A stretch of 64,000 nt of DNA from JALOLG01 sp963776935 (GTDB lineage: Bacteria > Actinomycetota > Acidimicrobiia > Acidimicrobiales > Ilumatobacteraceae), in contig CAVZOP010000010.1 in NCBI GenBank assembly GCA_963776935.1, positions 62,001 through 126,000 of the forward strand, written 5' to 3'. Under the pieces are notes generated by a model that had not been told where the DNA came from, did not search any database, and saw nothing but the letters and a program-made list of their open reading frames with translations. Shown one piece after another: positions 8,238 through 16,836 of this stretch (positions within the stretch are counted from its first letter, which is position 1; each line of letters starts with the position of its first letter). The translations under genes and the position numbers were made by a program.

Positions 8238-9803
8238 CTACCCCGGCCCTTCCTTCCACCACCGTGTGAGCGTCTTGCCGGCGATCCGCCGCGCGTGCGC
8301 CGGCACACCGACGACGGACACGGCCACGCCACCGGTCTCGATATCGGCGCACAACGATCGCAGCTCCTCGGCGCCGGTGTAGTCGAGGCGTCCGATTCCC
8401 GTCAGGTCGATCTCGAGCGCTTCGACATCGTCGTGGGCAGCGATCGCGTTGACGACGATGCCTTCGAGCTTGTGGGCGGTGCCGAACCACAGCACACCCC
8501 GCGGCGCGATGACGACCCGTTTGCCATCGCCGACGGCGACGAGCGACAGGTCCATCTCGCGGTAGAGGTGGGTCACCACTGACAGAGCAACGCCGATCAG
8601 CACGCCGCGTTCGATCCGCGGCGCGGTCGCCAACGTGGCGATCAGCGTGCCGGCCGCGATCAGCATCTGCAGTGGCGAGATCGCCCACAGGCGCACGATC
8701 GCCACCAGCCGGATCAGCTTGAACACGACCACGGCGACGATGGCGCCCAACACCGCCCGCGGCAACGGCTCGACGAGGAACGCGAACGGCAGCGCGGCGA
8801 GCACGACGAGACCGGTGAAGGCCCCCGACCAGCGTGTGCGCGCCCCGGCCATCCGGTTGAGCGCGCTGCGCCCCAGCGAACCACCGATCGGGAAGGAACC
8901 CGAGAGCCCGGAAACGATGTTGGCGACACCCTGTGCGCTGAGATCCCGGCTGGCGTTCCACGGTTGGCGGTCCTGGGCGGCGAGGGTTCGCGCGATCGAC
9001 GCCGGCTCGGCGAATCCGACGAGGGCGATCACGAACGCCGGCACGAGCAGTGACCCGACCCGACTCCACGGGAGGTCGAGCGTCGGATCGAGGATCCGTT
9101 GCGGGATATCGCCGACGATCAGCCCGTCGTACCCCGTGATGCGACTCCACACCACTCCCCCGACGACCACGACGAGGACGCCCGGGAACAGCGGATGCAC
9201 GCGCCGCCCGACGAGCACGACGATCACGGTCACCGCCGACAACAGGACCGCGTCGACCTGCCAGTCGGCTGGCACGCGGATCGCGTCGATCGCGCTCTCG
9301 AGGATGCCGCCAGTGGCCGGCACGCCGAGCATCGTCGGCACCTGCGATGCGAGGATCAGGATCGCGCCGGCGGCCGTGAACCCCAGCACGACCGGCTCCG
9401 ACATCACGTAGGCGAACGATCCGAGACGCACCACGCCGAGGGCGAGGCGGACCACTCCCACGACCAGCGCCAGCAGCGATGCCAGCAGGATGTACTCCTG
9501 GGTTCCGGCGACGGCGATGGGCGTCAGGGCACCGAACGTGAACAACGCGGTCAGCGCCGTCGGCCCGGTCTGCAAATACGGCGACGAGGCGAAGAAGGCG
9601 GCCGCGATCAACGGCAGGGCGCTGGCGTACAGCCCGATGTACGCGGGCACGCCGGCGATCTCGGCGTAGGCGAGCGCTTGCGGGATCAGCACCAGCGCCA
9701 CCGAGCCACCGGCGAGACCGTCGGCGAGCCATGTCGACCGCGCGGTCGACCGAGATGTTGCCCGGTGGGCGCCGCCGCGGGCTTCGTCCGTTCGTCCGTA
9801 CAT
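8238..9803 (-). CDS. SulP family anion transporter with STAS domain
   Basis: 521-aa inner-membrane transporter of the SulP/SLC26 family. The start of the membrane domain has the family pattern LIPQALAYAEIAGVPAYIGL, followed by about 10-12 hydrophobic segments and the second signature around GSFPIGGSLGRSALN. A cytoplasmic STAS domain (about 410-510) ends the protein, with IDLTGIGRLDYTGAEEL at the loop equivalent to the anti-sigma-antagonist phosphosite. SulP proteins carry sulfate, bicarbonate or other anions. Here the divergent neighbour is an Fe-S/NrfD-molybdoenzyme operon whose first start is 38 nt away, so a sulfur oxyanion is a reasonable guess, not a demonstrated one. Confidence 0.9.
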   Translation of the reverse strand: MYGRTDEARGGAHRATSRSTARSTWLADGLAGGSVALVLIPQALAYAEIAGVPAYIGLYASALPLIAAAFFASSPYLQTGPTALTALFTFGALTPIAVAGTQEYILLASLLALVVGVVRLALGVVRLGSFAYVMSEPVVLGFTAAGAILILASQVPTMLGVPATGGILESAIDAIRVPADWQVDAVLLSAVTVIVVLVGRRVHPLFPGVLVVVVGGVVWSRITGYDGLIVGDIPQRILDPTLDLPWSRVGSLLVPAFVIALVGFAEPASIARTLAAQDRQPWNASRDLSAQGVANIVSGLSGSFPIGGSLGRSALNRMAGARTRWSGAFTGLVVLAALPFAFLVEPLPRAVLGAIVAVVVFKLIRLVAIVRLWAISPLQMLIAAGTLIATLATAPRIERGVLIGVALSVVTHLYREMDLSLVAVGDGKRVVIAPRGVLWFGTAHKLEGIVVNAIAAHDDVEALEIDLTGIGRLDYTGAEELRSLCADIETGGVAVSVVGVPAHARRIAGKTLTRWWKEGPG

Positions 9804-9841
9804 TTACGCCGAGGCTATGGTCGCCGCCGGGATCCGACGAC

Positions 9842-11386
9842 ATGACACGCCTCGGCTTCGTGCTCGCAAGTGACAGTTGCATCGGGTGCCACGCGTGCAC
9901 CGTTGCGTGCAAGAGCGAGCACGACGTGCCGCTCGGGGTGAACCGGACGTGGGTGAAGTACATCGAGACCGGTGAGTTCCCGAACACCGGCCGTGCCTTC
10001 TCGGTGATGCGTTGCAACCAGTGCGACGACGCACCGTGCATCGCGATCTGCCCGACCCGGGCGCTCTACCGGGCGCCGAACGGTGTGGTCGACTTCGACG
10101 ACAGCCGTTGCATCGGGTGCAAGGCCTGCATGAACGCCTGCCCCTACGACGCGATCTACATCAACCCCGAGACGAACACCGCCCACAAGTGCAACTTCTG
10201 CAACCATCGCGTCGAGGTCGGCTTGGAACCGGCGTGTGTGACCGTGTGCCCGACGCACGCGATCATCACCGGCGACCTCGACGACCCGACGTCGGAGATC
10301 AGCCGGATCGTGGCGCGCGACCAGGTGGCGGTCCGGGCGCCGGAGCAAGGCACGCATCCGAAGGTCTTCTACCGTGGCCTGTCGCAGGAGGCCCTCGACC
10401 CGACGCGGACGATGATCCGCCCGGACGGGATGATCTGGGCCGATACGACCTCCGGCCACTCGACGATCACGCCGACGATGGCCGACCACTCGCCGGAGGA
10501 GATCGCGGCGCGCACGACGTACACGACGGCGCACCCGACGACGTGGGGCACGAAGGTATCGGGGTACCTCGTGACCAAGGCGATCGCCGCGGGAACGATG
10601 CTCATCGCCGCCCTGCTCGTCGCCCTCGGCCACGCCGGCGAGCGCGCCGCCGTCGGGCTGGTCGCGCCGTTGGTGGCCGGTTTGTTCACGGCGATCACCG
10701 GCGTGCTGCTCGTCGCCGACCTCAAGCAGCCGAAGCGCTTCTGGTTCCTGATCACCAAGCCCAACACGAGGTCGTGGCTCGTGCGCGGGGCGTGGATCCT
10801 CGGCGGCTTCGCGTTCGTCACCGCGCTGTGGGGTGTGGCCGGCATCGTCGACGCGTCAACCGTCATCAAGGTGCTGGCGCTGCCGGTGGCACTGCTCGCG
10901 GCCGGCGCGGCGGGCTACACCGCGTTCCTGTTCGGGCAGTGCGAGGGACGCGACCTGTGGCAGACGCCGATGCTCCTGCCGATCCTGCTCGCCCAGGCCA
11001 CCGTCGCCGGCGGCGCCATGTACTCGATCCTCGACGTCGTGATGGGAGTCCCCGACGTGCGCCAGATCCGGGTCGCGACGCTCGTGGCACTCATCGCGCT
11101 CGCCGTGCTGACGGCCGCCGAGTTGTGGTTGGCGGGCCACCACTCGCAGCGGAGTCGCAACGCGGAACTGGCGATCGCCGAGATGACGAAGGGAGGTCAC
11201 GCCGCCCGGTTCTGGGGTGGCGGGATCGGCGTTGGCGTCGTCATCCCGGCACTGTTGTTCGCTGTCGCGCTCGGCACCGGCAGTGGCGCCGCACTCCCAG
11301 CGATCGCCGGCGTGCTGATCGTCAGCGGGCTGTACTGCTACGAGGACGCATTCGTGGGCGCCGGTCAATCGGTGCCGCTGAGCTGA
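9842..11386 (+). CDS. Fused 4Fe-4S ferredoxin (PsrB/SoeB-like) and NrfD/PsrC-like membrane subunit
   Basis: 514-aa electron-transfer protein combining two subunits that are normally separate. Residues 1 to about 190 carry the four-cluster ferredoxin of the DmsB/PsrB/NrfC family: CIGCHACTVACK, CNQCDDAPCIAICP, CIGCKACMNACP and CNFC...CVTVCP. After a linker, about eight hydrophobic helices follow, with the NrfD signature DLKQPKRFWFLITKPN and SWLVRGAW. The ATG at 9842 directly precedes the first Cys motif; upstream in-frame codons are the divergent promoter region. The molybdopterin subunit starts 9 nt after the stop. It should pass electrons between that catalytic subunit and the quinone pool. 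No Tat signal, so the ferredoxin part faces the cytoplasm. Confidence 0.9.
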   Translation: MTRLGFVLASDSCIGCHACTVACKSEHDVPLGVNRTWVKYIETGEFPNTGRAFSVMRCNQCDDAPCIAICPTRALYRAPNGVVDFDDSRCIGCKACMNACPYDAIYINPETNTAHKCNFCNHRVEVGLEPACVTVCPTHAIITGDLDDPTSEISRIVARDQVAVRAPEQGTHPKVFYRGLSQEALDPTRTMIRPDGMIWADTTSGHSTITPTMADHSPEEIAARTTYTTAHPTTWGTKVSGYLVTKAIAAGTMLIAALLVALGHAGERAAVGLVAPLVAGLFTAITGVLLVADLKQPKRFWFLITKPNTRSWLVRGAWILGGFAFVTALWGVAGIVDASTVIKVLALPVALLAAGAAGYTAFLFGQCEGRDLWQTPMLLPILLAQATVAGGAMYSILDVVMGVPDVRQIRVATLVALIALAVLTAAELWLAGHHSQRSRNAELAIAEMTKGGHAARFWGGGIGVGVVIPALLFAVALGTGSGAALPAIAGVLIVSGLYCYEDAFVGAGQSVPLS

Positions 11387-11394
11387 GGACGCCG

Positions 11395-14256
11395 ATGTCG
11401 CTCGCCAACCATCCACCGCACGACCAGTGGCACGACTGGACCGAGCTCGACGCCAAGGCCTGGCCCGATCGCGTCGAACGCCACTACACGCTCGTACCGA
11501 CGACATGCTTCAACTGCGAAGCGGCGTGTGGCCTGACCGCGTTCGTCGATCACGAAACCGGCGAGATCGCCAAGTTCGAGGGCAACCCCGAACACCCGGC
11601 CAGCCGCGGCCGCAACTGCGCCAAGGGCCCGGCGACGCTCAACCAGGTCCACGACCCCGAGCGTGTGCTGCATCCGTTGAAGCGTTCGGGCGAGCGCGGC
11701 GCAGGAGGCTGGGAACGCATCACGTGGGACCAGGCGCTCGACGAGATCGGTGACCGCATCCGGCTGGCGTTCGAGGAGGGCCGCCGCAACGAGGTGATGT
11801 ACCACGTCGGCCGTCCCGGCGAGGACGGCTACACCGAGCGGGTGCTGAAGGCGTGGAACGTCGACGGTCACAACAGTCACACCAACATCTGCTCGTCGAA
11901 CGCCCGCATCGGTTACCAGTCGTGGATGGGTCACGACCGTCCGTCGTCGGACTTCGCCAACGCCGAGGTGATCTTCCTCATCTCGTCGCACCTCGAGGCC
12001 GGGCACTACTTCAACCCGCACGCCCAACGGATCATGGAGGCCAAGGCCAAGGGAGCGACCGTCATCTGCGTCGATCCGCGCCTTTCGAACACCGGCGCCA
12101 AGGCCGACTTCTGGTTGGCCCCATGGCCGGGCACCGAGCCGGTGATGCTGCTCGCGATCGCCCGCCTGCTCATCGAACGGGGCACGTGGGAGCGCGAGTT
12201 CGTGCGTCGTTGGGTCAACTGGGAGACGTTCCTCGCCGAGATGCGACCGGACCTGCCCCAGGTGTTCGAATCGCTCGAGCAGGCGCTGCTCGACCACTAC
12301 GCCGACTACACCGTCGAGCGGGCCGAGCGCGTGTGCGGAGTCTCCGGTGACACGCTCCGCACGATCGCCGAGATCATCGGCCGCCATCCCACCAAGCTGG
12401 CGTCGCACACGTGGCGCGCCGCCGGTGCCGGCAACCTCGGCGGATGGCAGGTGGCGCGGTGCCTGTTCTTCCTCAACGTGCTCACCGGGTCGGTGGGCAC
12501 GGAGGGCGGCACGAGCGGCAACGGTTGGAACAAGTTCGTCGCCGATCCGTTCAAGCCGGCTCCTGCCGTCGACAGCTGGAACGAGTTGAACTGGCCGATC
12601 GAGTACCCGCTCGCGTACCACGAGATGTCGATACTGCTCCCCCACCTCCTGCTCGACGGTCGGGGCCGGCTCGACACGTACTTCAGCCGCGTCTACAACC
12701 CGGTCTGGACCAACCCCGACGGGTTCAGCTGGCTGGAGGTGCTGAAGGACGAGACCCGCGTCGGATGTCACGTCGCGCTCACACCCACCTGGTCGGAGAC
12801 GGCGTGGTTCGCCGACTACGTCCTCCCGATGGGAGTCGGCGCCGAGCGCCACGACATCGCCAGCTTCGAGACCCACGCCGGACGGTGGCTCGGCTTCCGC
12901 CAACCGGTGCTGCGCCGTTACGCCGAGCTCAACGGCGAAGCGGTCGGGCCCGAGCGGCGCACCCACGAGTTCAATCCCGGCGAGGTGTGGGAGGAGAACG
13001 AGTTCTGGATCGACCTGTCATGGCGGATCGATCCCGACGGCTCGCTCGGCATCCGCAAGTGGTTCGAGAGCGACGAGCGTCCCGGCACGCCCGTCGGGGT
13101 CGACGAGTACTACGGGCGCCTCTTCGCCGACGGTGTCCCCGGCCTCGCCGAAGCGGCGGCCGCAGCCGGAGTCACGCCGCTCGAGTACATGCGTGACCGC
13201 GGCGCCTACGCCGTACCGGGCGACACGTACAAGGTGTACGAGCGGATCGTCGGCGGCCCCGCCGTCGAGGGGTGTTCGCCCGACGCCACCGGCGTCTACC
13301 GCCGTCCGGGCACTGCCGGATCATGGGACGGCAGCGCCGACGCACTCGCGGGCACCACGCTGGCCGGCCTCGGCGACGGTTCGCCGGCAGTCGAGGTCGA
13401 CGGCGAACCGCGGGAGGGCTTCCCGACGCCGTCACGCAAGCTCGAGTTGTACTCGACGACGTTGCGCGACTGGGGCTGGCCGGAGCACGCGACACCGGGA
13501 TGGATCCCGTCGCACGTCCACTGGGAGGATCTCGACCTGGCGGGTGACGAGCGGATCCTGCTGCCGACGTTCCGGATCCCGACGCTGATCCACACCCGCT
13601 CGGGGAACAGCAAGTGGCTCAACGAGATCAGCCACCGCCATCCACTGTGGATCCATCCGTCGGACGCCGAGGCGCTCGGCATCGACGAGAACGGTCTCGT
13701 GCGGATCACGACGCGCATCGGCCACTTCGTGATCCAGGCCTGGCGCACCGAGGGGATCCGGCCGGGCGTCGTGGCCGCCTCCCATCACATGGGTCGCTGG
13801 CGGCTCGACGACGAGACGTCCCGCTCCTGGATCGCCGGTCGGGCGAACATCACGACCGATGGAACGAGGTGGTCGCTGCGCCGGACCCACGGTGACCTGT
13901 CGTACGGGAGCGACGACGCCGACACGGCCCGGATCTGGTGGCACGACACGGGTGTCCACCAGAACCTCACGTTCGCGGTGCAGCCCGATCCGATCTCGGG
14001 CATGCACTGCTGGCACCAGCGGGTGCGCGTGACCCCGGCGCTGGCCGGTGACGAGTACGGCGACGTCGTCGTCGACACGGCTCGCTCGCGCGAGGCGTAC
14101 AAGGAATGGCTCGCCAAGACCCGCCCGGGACCCGGTCCGGGCAACCTGCGCCGTCCGCTGTGGTTCGCCCGACCGATGAAGCCGGTGGCGGCCGCCTACC
14201 TCTACGCCGGACCCGACCCGGCCCCAAATCCCGACCCAGCTAGTGTGGAATCGTGA
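11395..14256 (+). CDS. Molybdopterin oxidoreductase catalytic subunit, SoeA/PhsA/PsrA-like, cytoplasmic
   Basis: 953-aa DMSO-reductase-family enzyme. The N-terminal 4Fe-4S site is Cys38-x2-Cys41-x3-Cys45-x29-Cys75 (TTCFNCEAACG ... GRNCAKG). Cys166 in NICSSNAR is the likely Mo ligand, as in polysulfide/thiosulfate/sulfite enzymes. Further pterin-binding segments are VICVDPRLSNTGAKAD, WRAAGAGNLGG, and a C-terminal molydopterin dinucleotide-binding domain from about residue 715. There is no twin-arginine signal, so it should stay in the cytoplasm, unlike PsrA, PhsA or TtrA. That favours a SoeA-type sulfite dehydrogenase working with the preceding Fe-S/NrfD fusion. Alternatives are another cytoplasmic oxyanion or sulfur reductase. 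A GntR gene overlaps its stop. Confidence 0.85.
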   Translation: MSLANHPPHDQWHDWTELDAKAWPDRVERHYTLVPTTCFNCEAACGLTAFVDHETGEIAKFEGNPEHPASRGRNCAKGPATLNQVHDPERVLHPLKRSGERGAGGWERITWDQALDEIGDRIRLAFEEGRRNEVMYHVGRPGEDGYTERVLKAWNVDGHNSHTNICSSNARIGYQSWMGHDRPSSDFANAEVIFLISSHLEAGHYFNPHAQRIMEAKAKGATVICVDPRLSNTGAKADFWLAPWPGTEPVMLLAIARLLIERGTWEREFVRRWVNWETFLAEMRPDLPQVFESLEQALLDHYADYTVERAERVCGVSGDTLRTIAEIIGRHPTKLASHTWRAAGAGNLGGWQVARCLFFLNVLTGSVGTEGGTSGNGWNKFVADPFKPAPAVDSWNELNWPIEYPLAYHEMSILLPHLLLDGRGRLDTYFSRVYNPVWTNPDGFSWLEVLKDETRVGCHVALTPTWSETAWFADYVLPMGVGAERHDIASFETHAGRWLGFRQPVLRRYAELNGEAVGPERRTHEFNPGEVWEENEFWIDLSWRIDPDGSLGIRKWFESDERPGTPVGVDEYYGRLFADGVPGLAEAAAAAGVTPLEYMRDRGAYAVPGDTYKVYERIVGGPAVEGCSPDATGVYRRPGTAGSWDGSADALAGTTLAGLGDGSPAVEVDGEPREGFPTPSRKLELYSTTLRDWGWPEHATPGWIPSHVHWEDLDLAGDERILLPTFRIPTLIHTRSGNSKWLNEISHRHPLWIHPSDAEALGIDENGLVRITTRIGHFVIQAWRTEGIRPGVVAASHHMGRWRLDDETSRSWIAGRANITTDGTRWSLRRTHGDLSYGSDDADTARIWWHDTGVHQNLTFAVQPDPISGMHCWHQRVRVTPALAGDEYGDVVVDTARSREAYKEWLAKTRPGPGPGNLRRPLWFARPMKPVAAAYLYAGPDPAPNPDPASVES
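14241..14246 (+). promoter_or_regulatory. Candidate leaderless promoter -10 box (TAGTGT) for the GntR gene
   Basis: TAGTGT ends 6 nt before the GTG start at 14253 and lies inside the last codons of the molybdoenzyme gene. It would give the regulator its own leaderless transcript in addition to coupling by the GTGA overlap. Confidence 0.45.
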
Positions 14257-15044
14257 CGAGCGAGTTCCCCAGTGAGTTCCGGGAGGGTGCCGAGACGCTC
14301 GACCGGTCGAGTCCGCTGCCGCTGTGGGCCCAACTCGAGTCCGAGCTGCGCCGCCGGCTCGGGGTCGGCCACTTCGAGCATCGGTTCCCGACCGACCGCG
14401 AGCTGATCGAGATCTACGAGGTCAGCCGCCACACCGCCCGCCACGCGGTCGCCAAGCTCGGCTCCGACGGCATCGTCAAGCGCGAGCGCGGGATCGGCAC
14501 CTCGATCGATCACCAGCAGTTCGAACAGTCCCTCGGCTCGCTGTACAGCCTGTTCCAGCTCGTCGAGAACAGCGGCGTCGAACAGCGCAGCCGGGTGCTC
14601 GAGCTCGGACGGGCGACACACCCCGAAGCGGCCGCCCACCTCGGGCTCGCCGCCGACGCGCCACTGCTGCATCTGAGCCGGCTGCGCCTCGCCGACGACG
14701 AACCGCTGGCGATCGACCGGTTGTGGCTGCCGTTCGAGATCGGCCAGCCACTGCTCGATGTCGACTTCTCCCACACCGCCCTGTACGACGAGCTCGAGCG
14801 CACCGCCGGGCGGCGCCCGAGCAGCGGATGGGAACGCATCCGCCCGGTCGTGCCGGGTGAGGCCGACCGCAACCTGCTCGGTCTCGACGGGCTCGAGGCG
14901 GTCTTCTCGCTCCAGCGCCTCGGCCTGCTCGACGACCGCCCGATCGAGTGGCGGATCACGCTCATCCGCGGCGACCGGTTCAGCTTCATGGCCGACTGGT
15001 CGGCGGGGCAACGTTCCGGCCTGCGCCTGGCGCGGGCGGGCTAG
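14253..15044 (+). CDS. GntR family transcriptional regulator with UTRA ligand domain
   Basis: 263-aa regulator of the GntR/HutC subfamily. The winged helix-turn-helix (about residues 20-90) reads PLWAQLESELRRRLG ... FPTDRELIEIYEVSRHTARHAV ... VKRERGIGTSI, the usual GntR pattern. A UTRA effector domain (about 110-255) follows, with PLLHLSRLRLADDEPLAI and a terminal MADWSAGQRSG strand. The GTG start overlaps the stop of the molybdoenzyme gene by four bases, so it is probably co-transcribed and may control that operon; the ligand is unknown. HutC-type regulators usually bind small metabolites. Confidence 0.9.
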   Translation: MTSEFPSEFREGAETLDRSSPLPLWAQLESELRRRLGVGHFEHRFPTDRELIEIYEVSRHTARHAVAKLGSDGIVKRERGIGTSIDHQQFEQSLGSLYSLFQLVENSGVEQRSRVLELGRATHPEAAAHLGLAADAPLLHLSRLRLADDEPLAIDRLWLPFEIGQPLLDVDFSHTALYDELERTAGRRPSSGWERIRPVVPGEADRNLLGLDGLEAVFSLQRLGLLDDRPIEWRITLIRGDRFSFMADWSAGQRSGLRLARAG

Positions 15045-15051
15045 CACCGAC

Positions 15052-15543
15052 ATGTCGCCACCACTGCACCCCGACGTCCAGATCCTCGCCCCGTTGCTCG
15101 GCACGTGGGAAGGCGACGGCAACGGCGAGTACCCGACGATCGAGCCGTTCGGCTACGTCGAGTCGATCACGTTCGGCCACGTCGGCAAGCCGTTCCTCGC
15201 TTACGCCCAACGCACTCGCGCCGCCGACGACGGCCGGCCGCTCCACGCCGAGACGGGGTACTGGCGGGTGCCGGCGGCCGGCCGCATCGAGTTCCTCGTC
15301 GCCCACCCGACCGGGATCACCGAGCTCGCCGAGGGCACGCTCGTGGTGGACGGCGACGTGATGGCGATCGAGCTGGAAGCCACCGTCATCGGGCGCACCG
15401 CCTCGGCCAAGGAGGTGACCGCGGTCGCCCGCTCGTTCCGGATCGACGGCGACACGATCGACTACACGGTGCGGATGGCGGCCGTCGGCCAACCGTTGCA
15501 GCACCACCTCGCGGCCTCGCTGCGGCGGTCGCCCTCGCCGTAG
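15052..15543 (+). CDS. Nitrobindin-type heme-binding beta-barrel protein
   Basis: 163-aa protein of the nitrobindin/FABP-like (DUF1794) family, a 10-stranded barrel that binds ferric heme and can isomerise peroxynitrite. The family start GTWEGDGNGEYPTIEPFGY is present. The axial-His region near the C-terminus (QPLQHHLAASLRR) is conserved, as are the YWRVP and FLVAHPTGI strands. ATG at 15052 lies 7 nt after the GntR stop. The stop codon TAG is also the first three bases of the next gene's -10 candidate. A role in protecting heme or metal enzymes from nitrogen oxides is family knowledge; its link to the upstream redox operon is positional. Confidence 0.85.
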   Translation: MSPPLHPDVQILAPLLGTWEGDGNGEYPTIEPFGYVESITFGHVGKPFLAYAQRTRAADDGRPLHAETGYWRVPAAGRIEFLVAHPTGITELAEGTLVVDGDVMAIELEATVIGRTASAKEVTAVARSFRIDGDTIDYTVRMAAVGQPLQHHLAASLRRSPSP

Positions 15544-15546
15544 GCT
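15541..15546 (+). promoter_or_regulatory. Candidate leaderless -10 box (TAGGCT) of the thiolase gene
   Basis: TAGGCT ends 7 nt before the ATG at 15554. Its TAG is simultaneously the stop codon of the nitrobindin gene. Confidence 0.5.
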
Positions 15547-15553
15547 CGGCCGC

Positions 15554-16738
15554 ATGTCGAGCTCGAACGTCGTGATCGTCGACGCCGTGCGCACGCCGAT
15601 CGGGCGGCGCGGCGGTGGCCTGTCCAGCATGCACCCGGCCGACCTGCTCGGTCACGTGCAGTCGGCGCTCGTCGAACGCGCCGGCATCGACCCGACCGAG
15701 ATCGGTCAGGTGGTCGGAGGGTGCGTGAGCCAGGTCGGCGAGCAGAGCTTCAACGTGACCCGCACCGCGTGGCTGGCGGCCGGCCTCCCGCTCACCACCG
15801 CCGCCACCACCATCGACACGCAGTGCGGGTCGAGCCAGCAGGCGACCAACCTGGCGACCTCGCTCGTCGGCAGCGGCGTGGTCGACGTCGCCGTGGCGTG
15901 CGGGGTCGAGCTGATGAGCCGCATCCCGATCGGCATCAACAGCTCCAAGAAGCTCGGGCTCGGCATCCCGATCCCGAAGCCGTACTTCGCCCGCTACGAG
16001 ATGACATCGCAGTTCGAGGGCGCCGAGCGGATCGCCGACAAGTGGGGCATCACGCGCGCCGATACCGATGCGTTCGGGCTGGCGTCGCAGGAGCGGGCCG
16101 CTCGCGCGTGGGCGGAGGGTCGCTTCGACGGGCAGTGGATCCCGGTCGAGGCGCCCGACGTCGACGACGAGGGCAACCCGACGGGCACCACCCACACCGT
16201 GGCCCGCGACGAAGGCATCCGCGAGTCGTCGCTCGAGAAGCTGGCGACACTGAAGCCGGTCGGCCGCGAAGACGGCGTGCACACGGCCGGCAACTCGTCG
16301 CAGATCTCCGACGGCGCGGCAGCCGTGCTGATCATGACCGAGGACAAGGCGGCCTCGCTCGGCCTCACTCCGCGCGCACGCATCGTCGACACGTGCCTCG
16401 TCGGCGTCGACCCGGTCCTGATGCTCACCGGACCGATCGACGCGACACAGCGCCTGCTCGCCCGGTCCGGGCTGTCGATCGACGACATCGACACGTTCGA
16501 GATCAACGAGGCCTTCGCGTCGGTCGTGCTGGCATGGGCCAAGGAGACCGGGGCCGACCTCGACAAGACGAACCCGAACGGCGGCGCGATCGCGCTCGGT
16601 CACCCGCTCGGCGCGACGGGCGCGTTCTTGATGACGAAGGCGCTCAACGAGCTCGAACGCATCGACGGCCGGTACGGCCTGGTGTCGATGTGCTGTGGTG
16701 GCGGTCTCGGGACCGGCACTCTTCTCGAACGGCTCTAA
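15554..16738 (+). CDS. Acetyl-CoA C-acyltransferase (thiolase)
   Basis: 394-aa thiolase of fatty-acid or steroid side-chain beta-oxidation, splitting 3-ketoacyl-CoA with CoA. The acylated Cys lies in TIDTQCGSSQQA. The NEAFA loop, the catalytic His in ALGHPLGATGAFL and the second Cys in SMCCGGGLGTG are all present, so it should be active. The TQCGSSQQA form resembles the actinobacterial FadA5/FadA6-like steroid-type thiolases more than FadA. Chain length or substrate is not determinable. It appears monocistronic with a leaderless promoter; the next gene, a small hydrolase, starts 98 nt downstream. Confidence 0.92.
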   Translation: MSSSNVVIVDAVRTPIGRRGGGLSSMHPADLLGHVQSALVERAGIDPTEIGQVVGGCVSQVGEQSFNVTRTAWLAAGLPLTTAATTIDTQCGSSQQATNLATSLVGSGVVDVAVACGVELMSRIPIGINSSKKLGLGIPIPKPYFARYEMTSQFEGAERIADKWGITRADTDAFGLASQERAARAWAEGRFDGQWIPVEAPDVDDEGNPTGTTHTVARDEGIRESSLEKLATLKPVGREDGVHTAGNSSQISDGAAAVLIMTEDKAASLGLTPRARIVDTCLVGVDPVLMLTGPIDATQRLLARSGLSIDDIDTFEINEAFASVVLAWAKETGADLDKTNPNGGAIALGHPLGATGAFLMTKALNELERIDGRYGLVSMCCGGGLGTGTLLERL

Positions 16739-16836
16739 ACGTCTCACGGCTCCCGGGTCCGGTCGCCGGGGCCCGATGAGTTTCGCCCCGCCGCGTCGTC
16801 TCATCATGTGTCCCGTTCGAGAAAGGACCGTCGAGG

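Noticed and set aside
10012..11394. N-terminal extension of the molybdoenzyme over the Fe-S/NrfD gene
   Set aside because: The extension is an off-frame reading of the upstream gene; ATG 11395 precedes the conserved Fe-S site and follows the previous stop by 9 nt.
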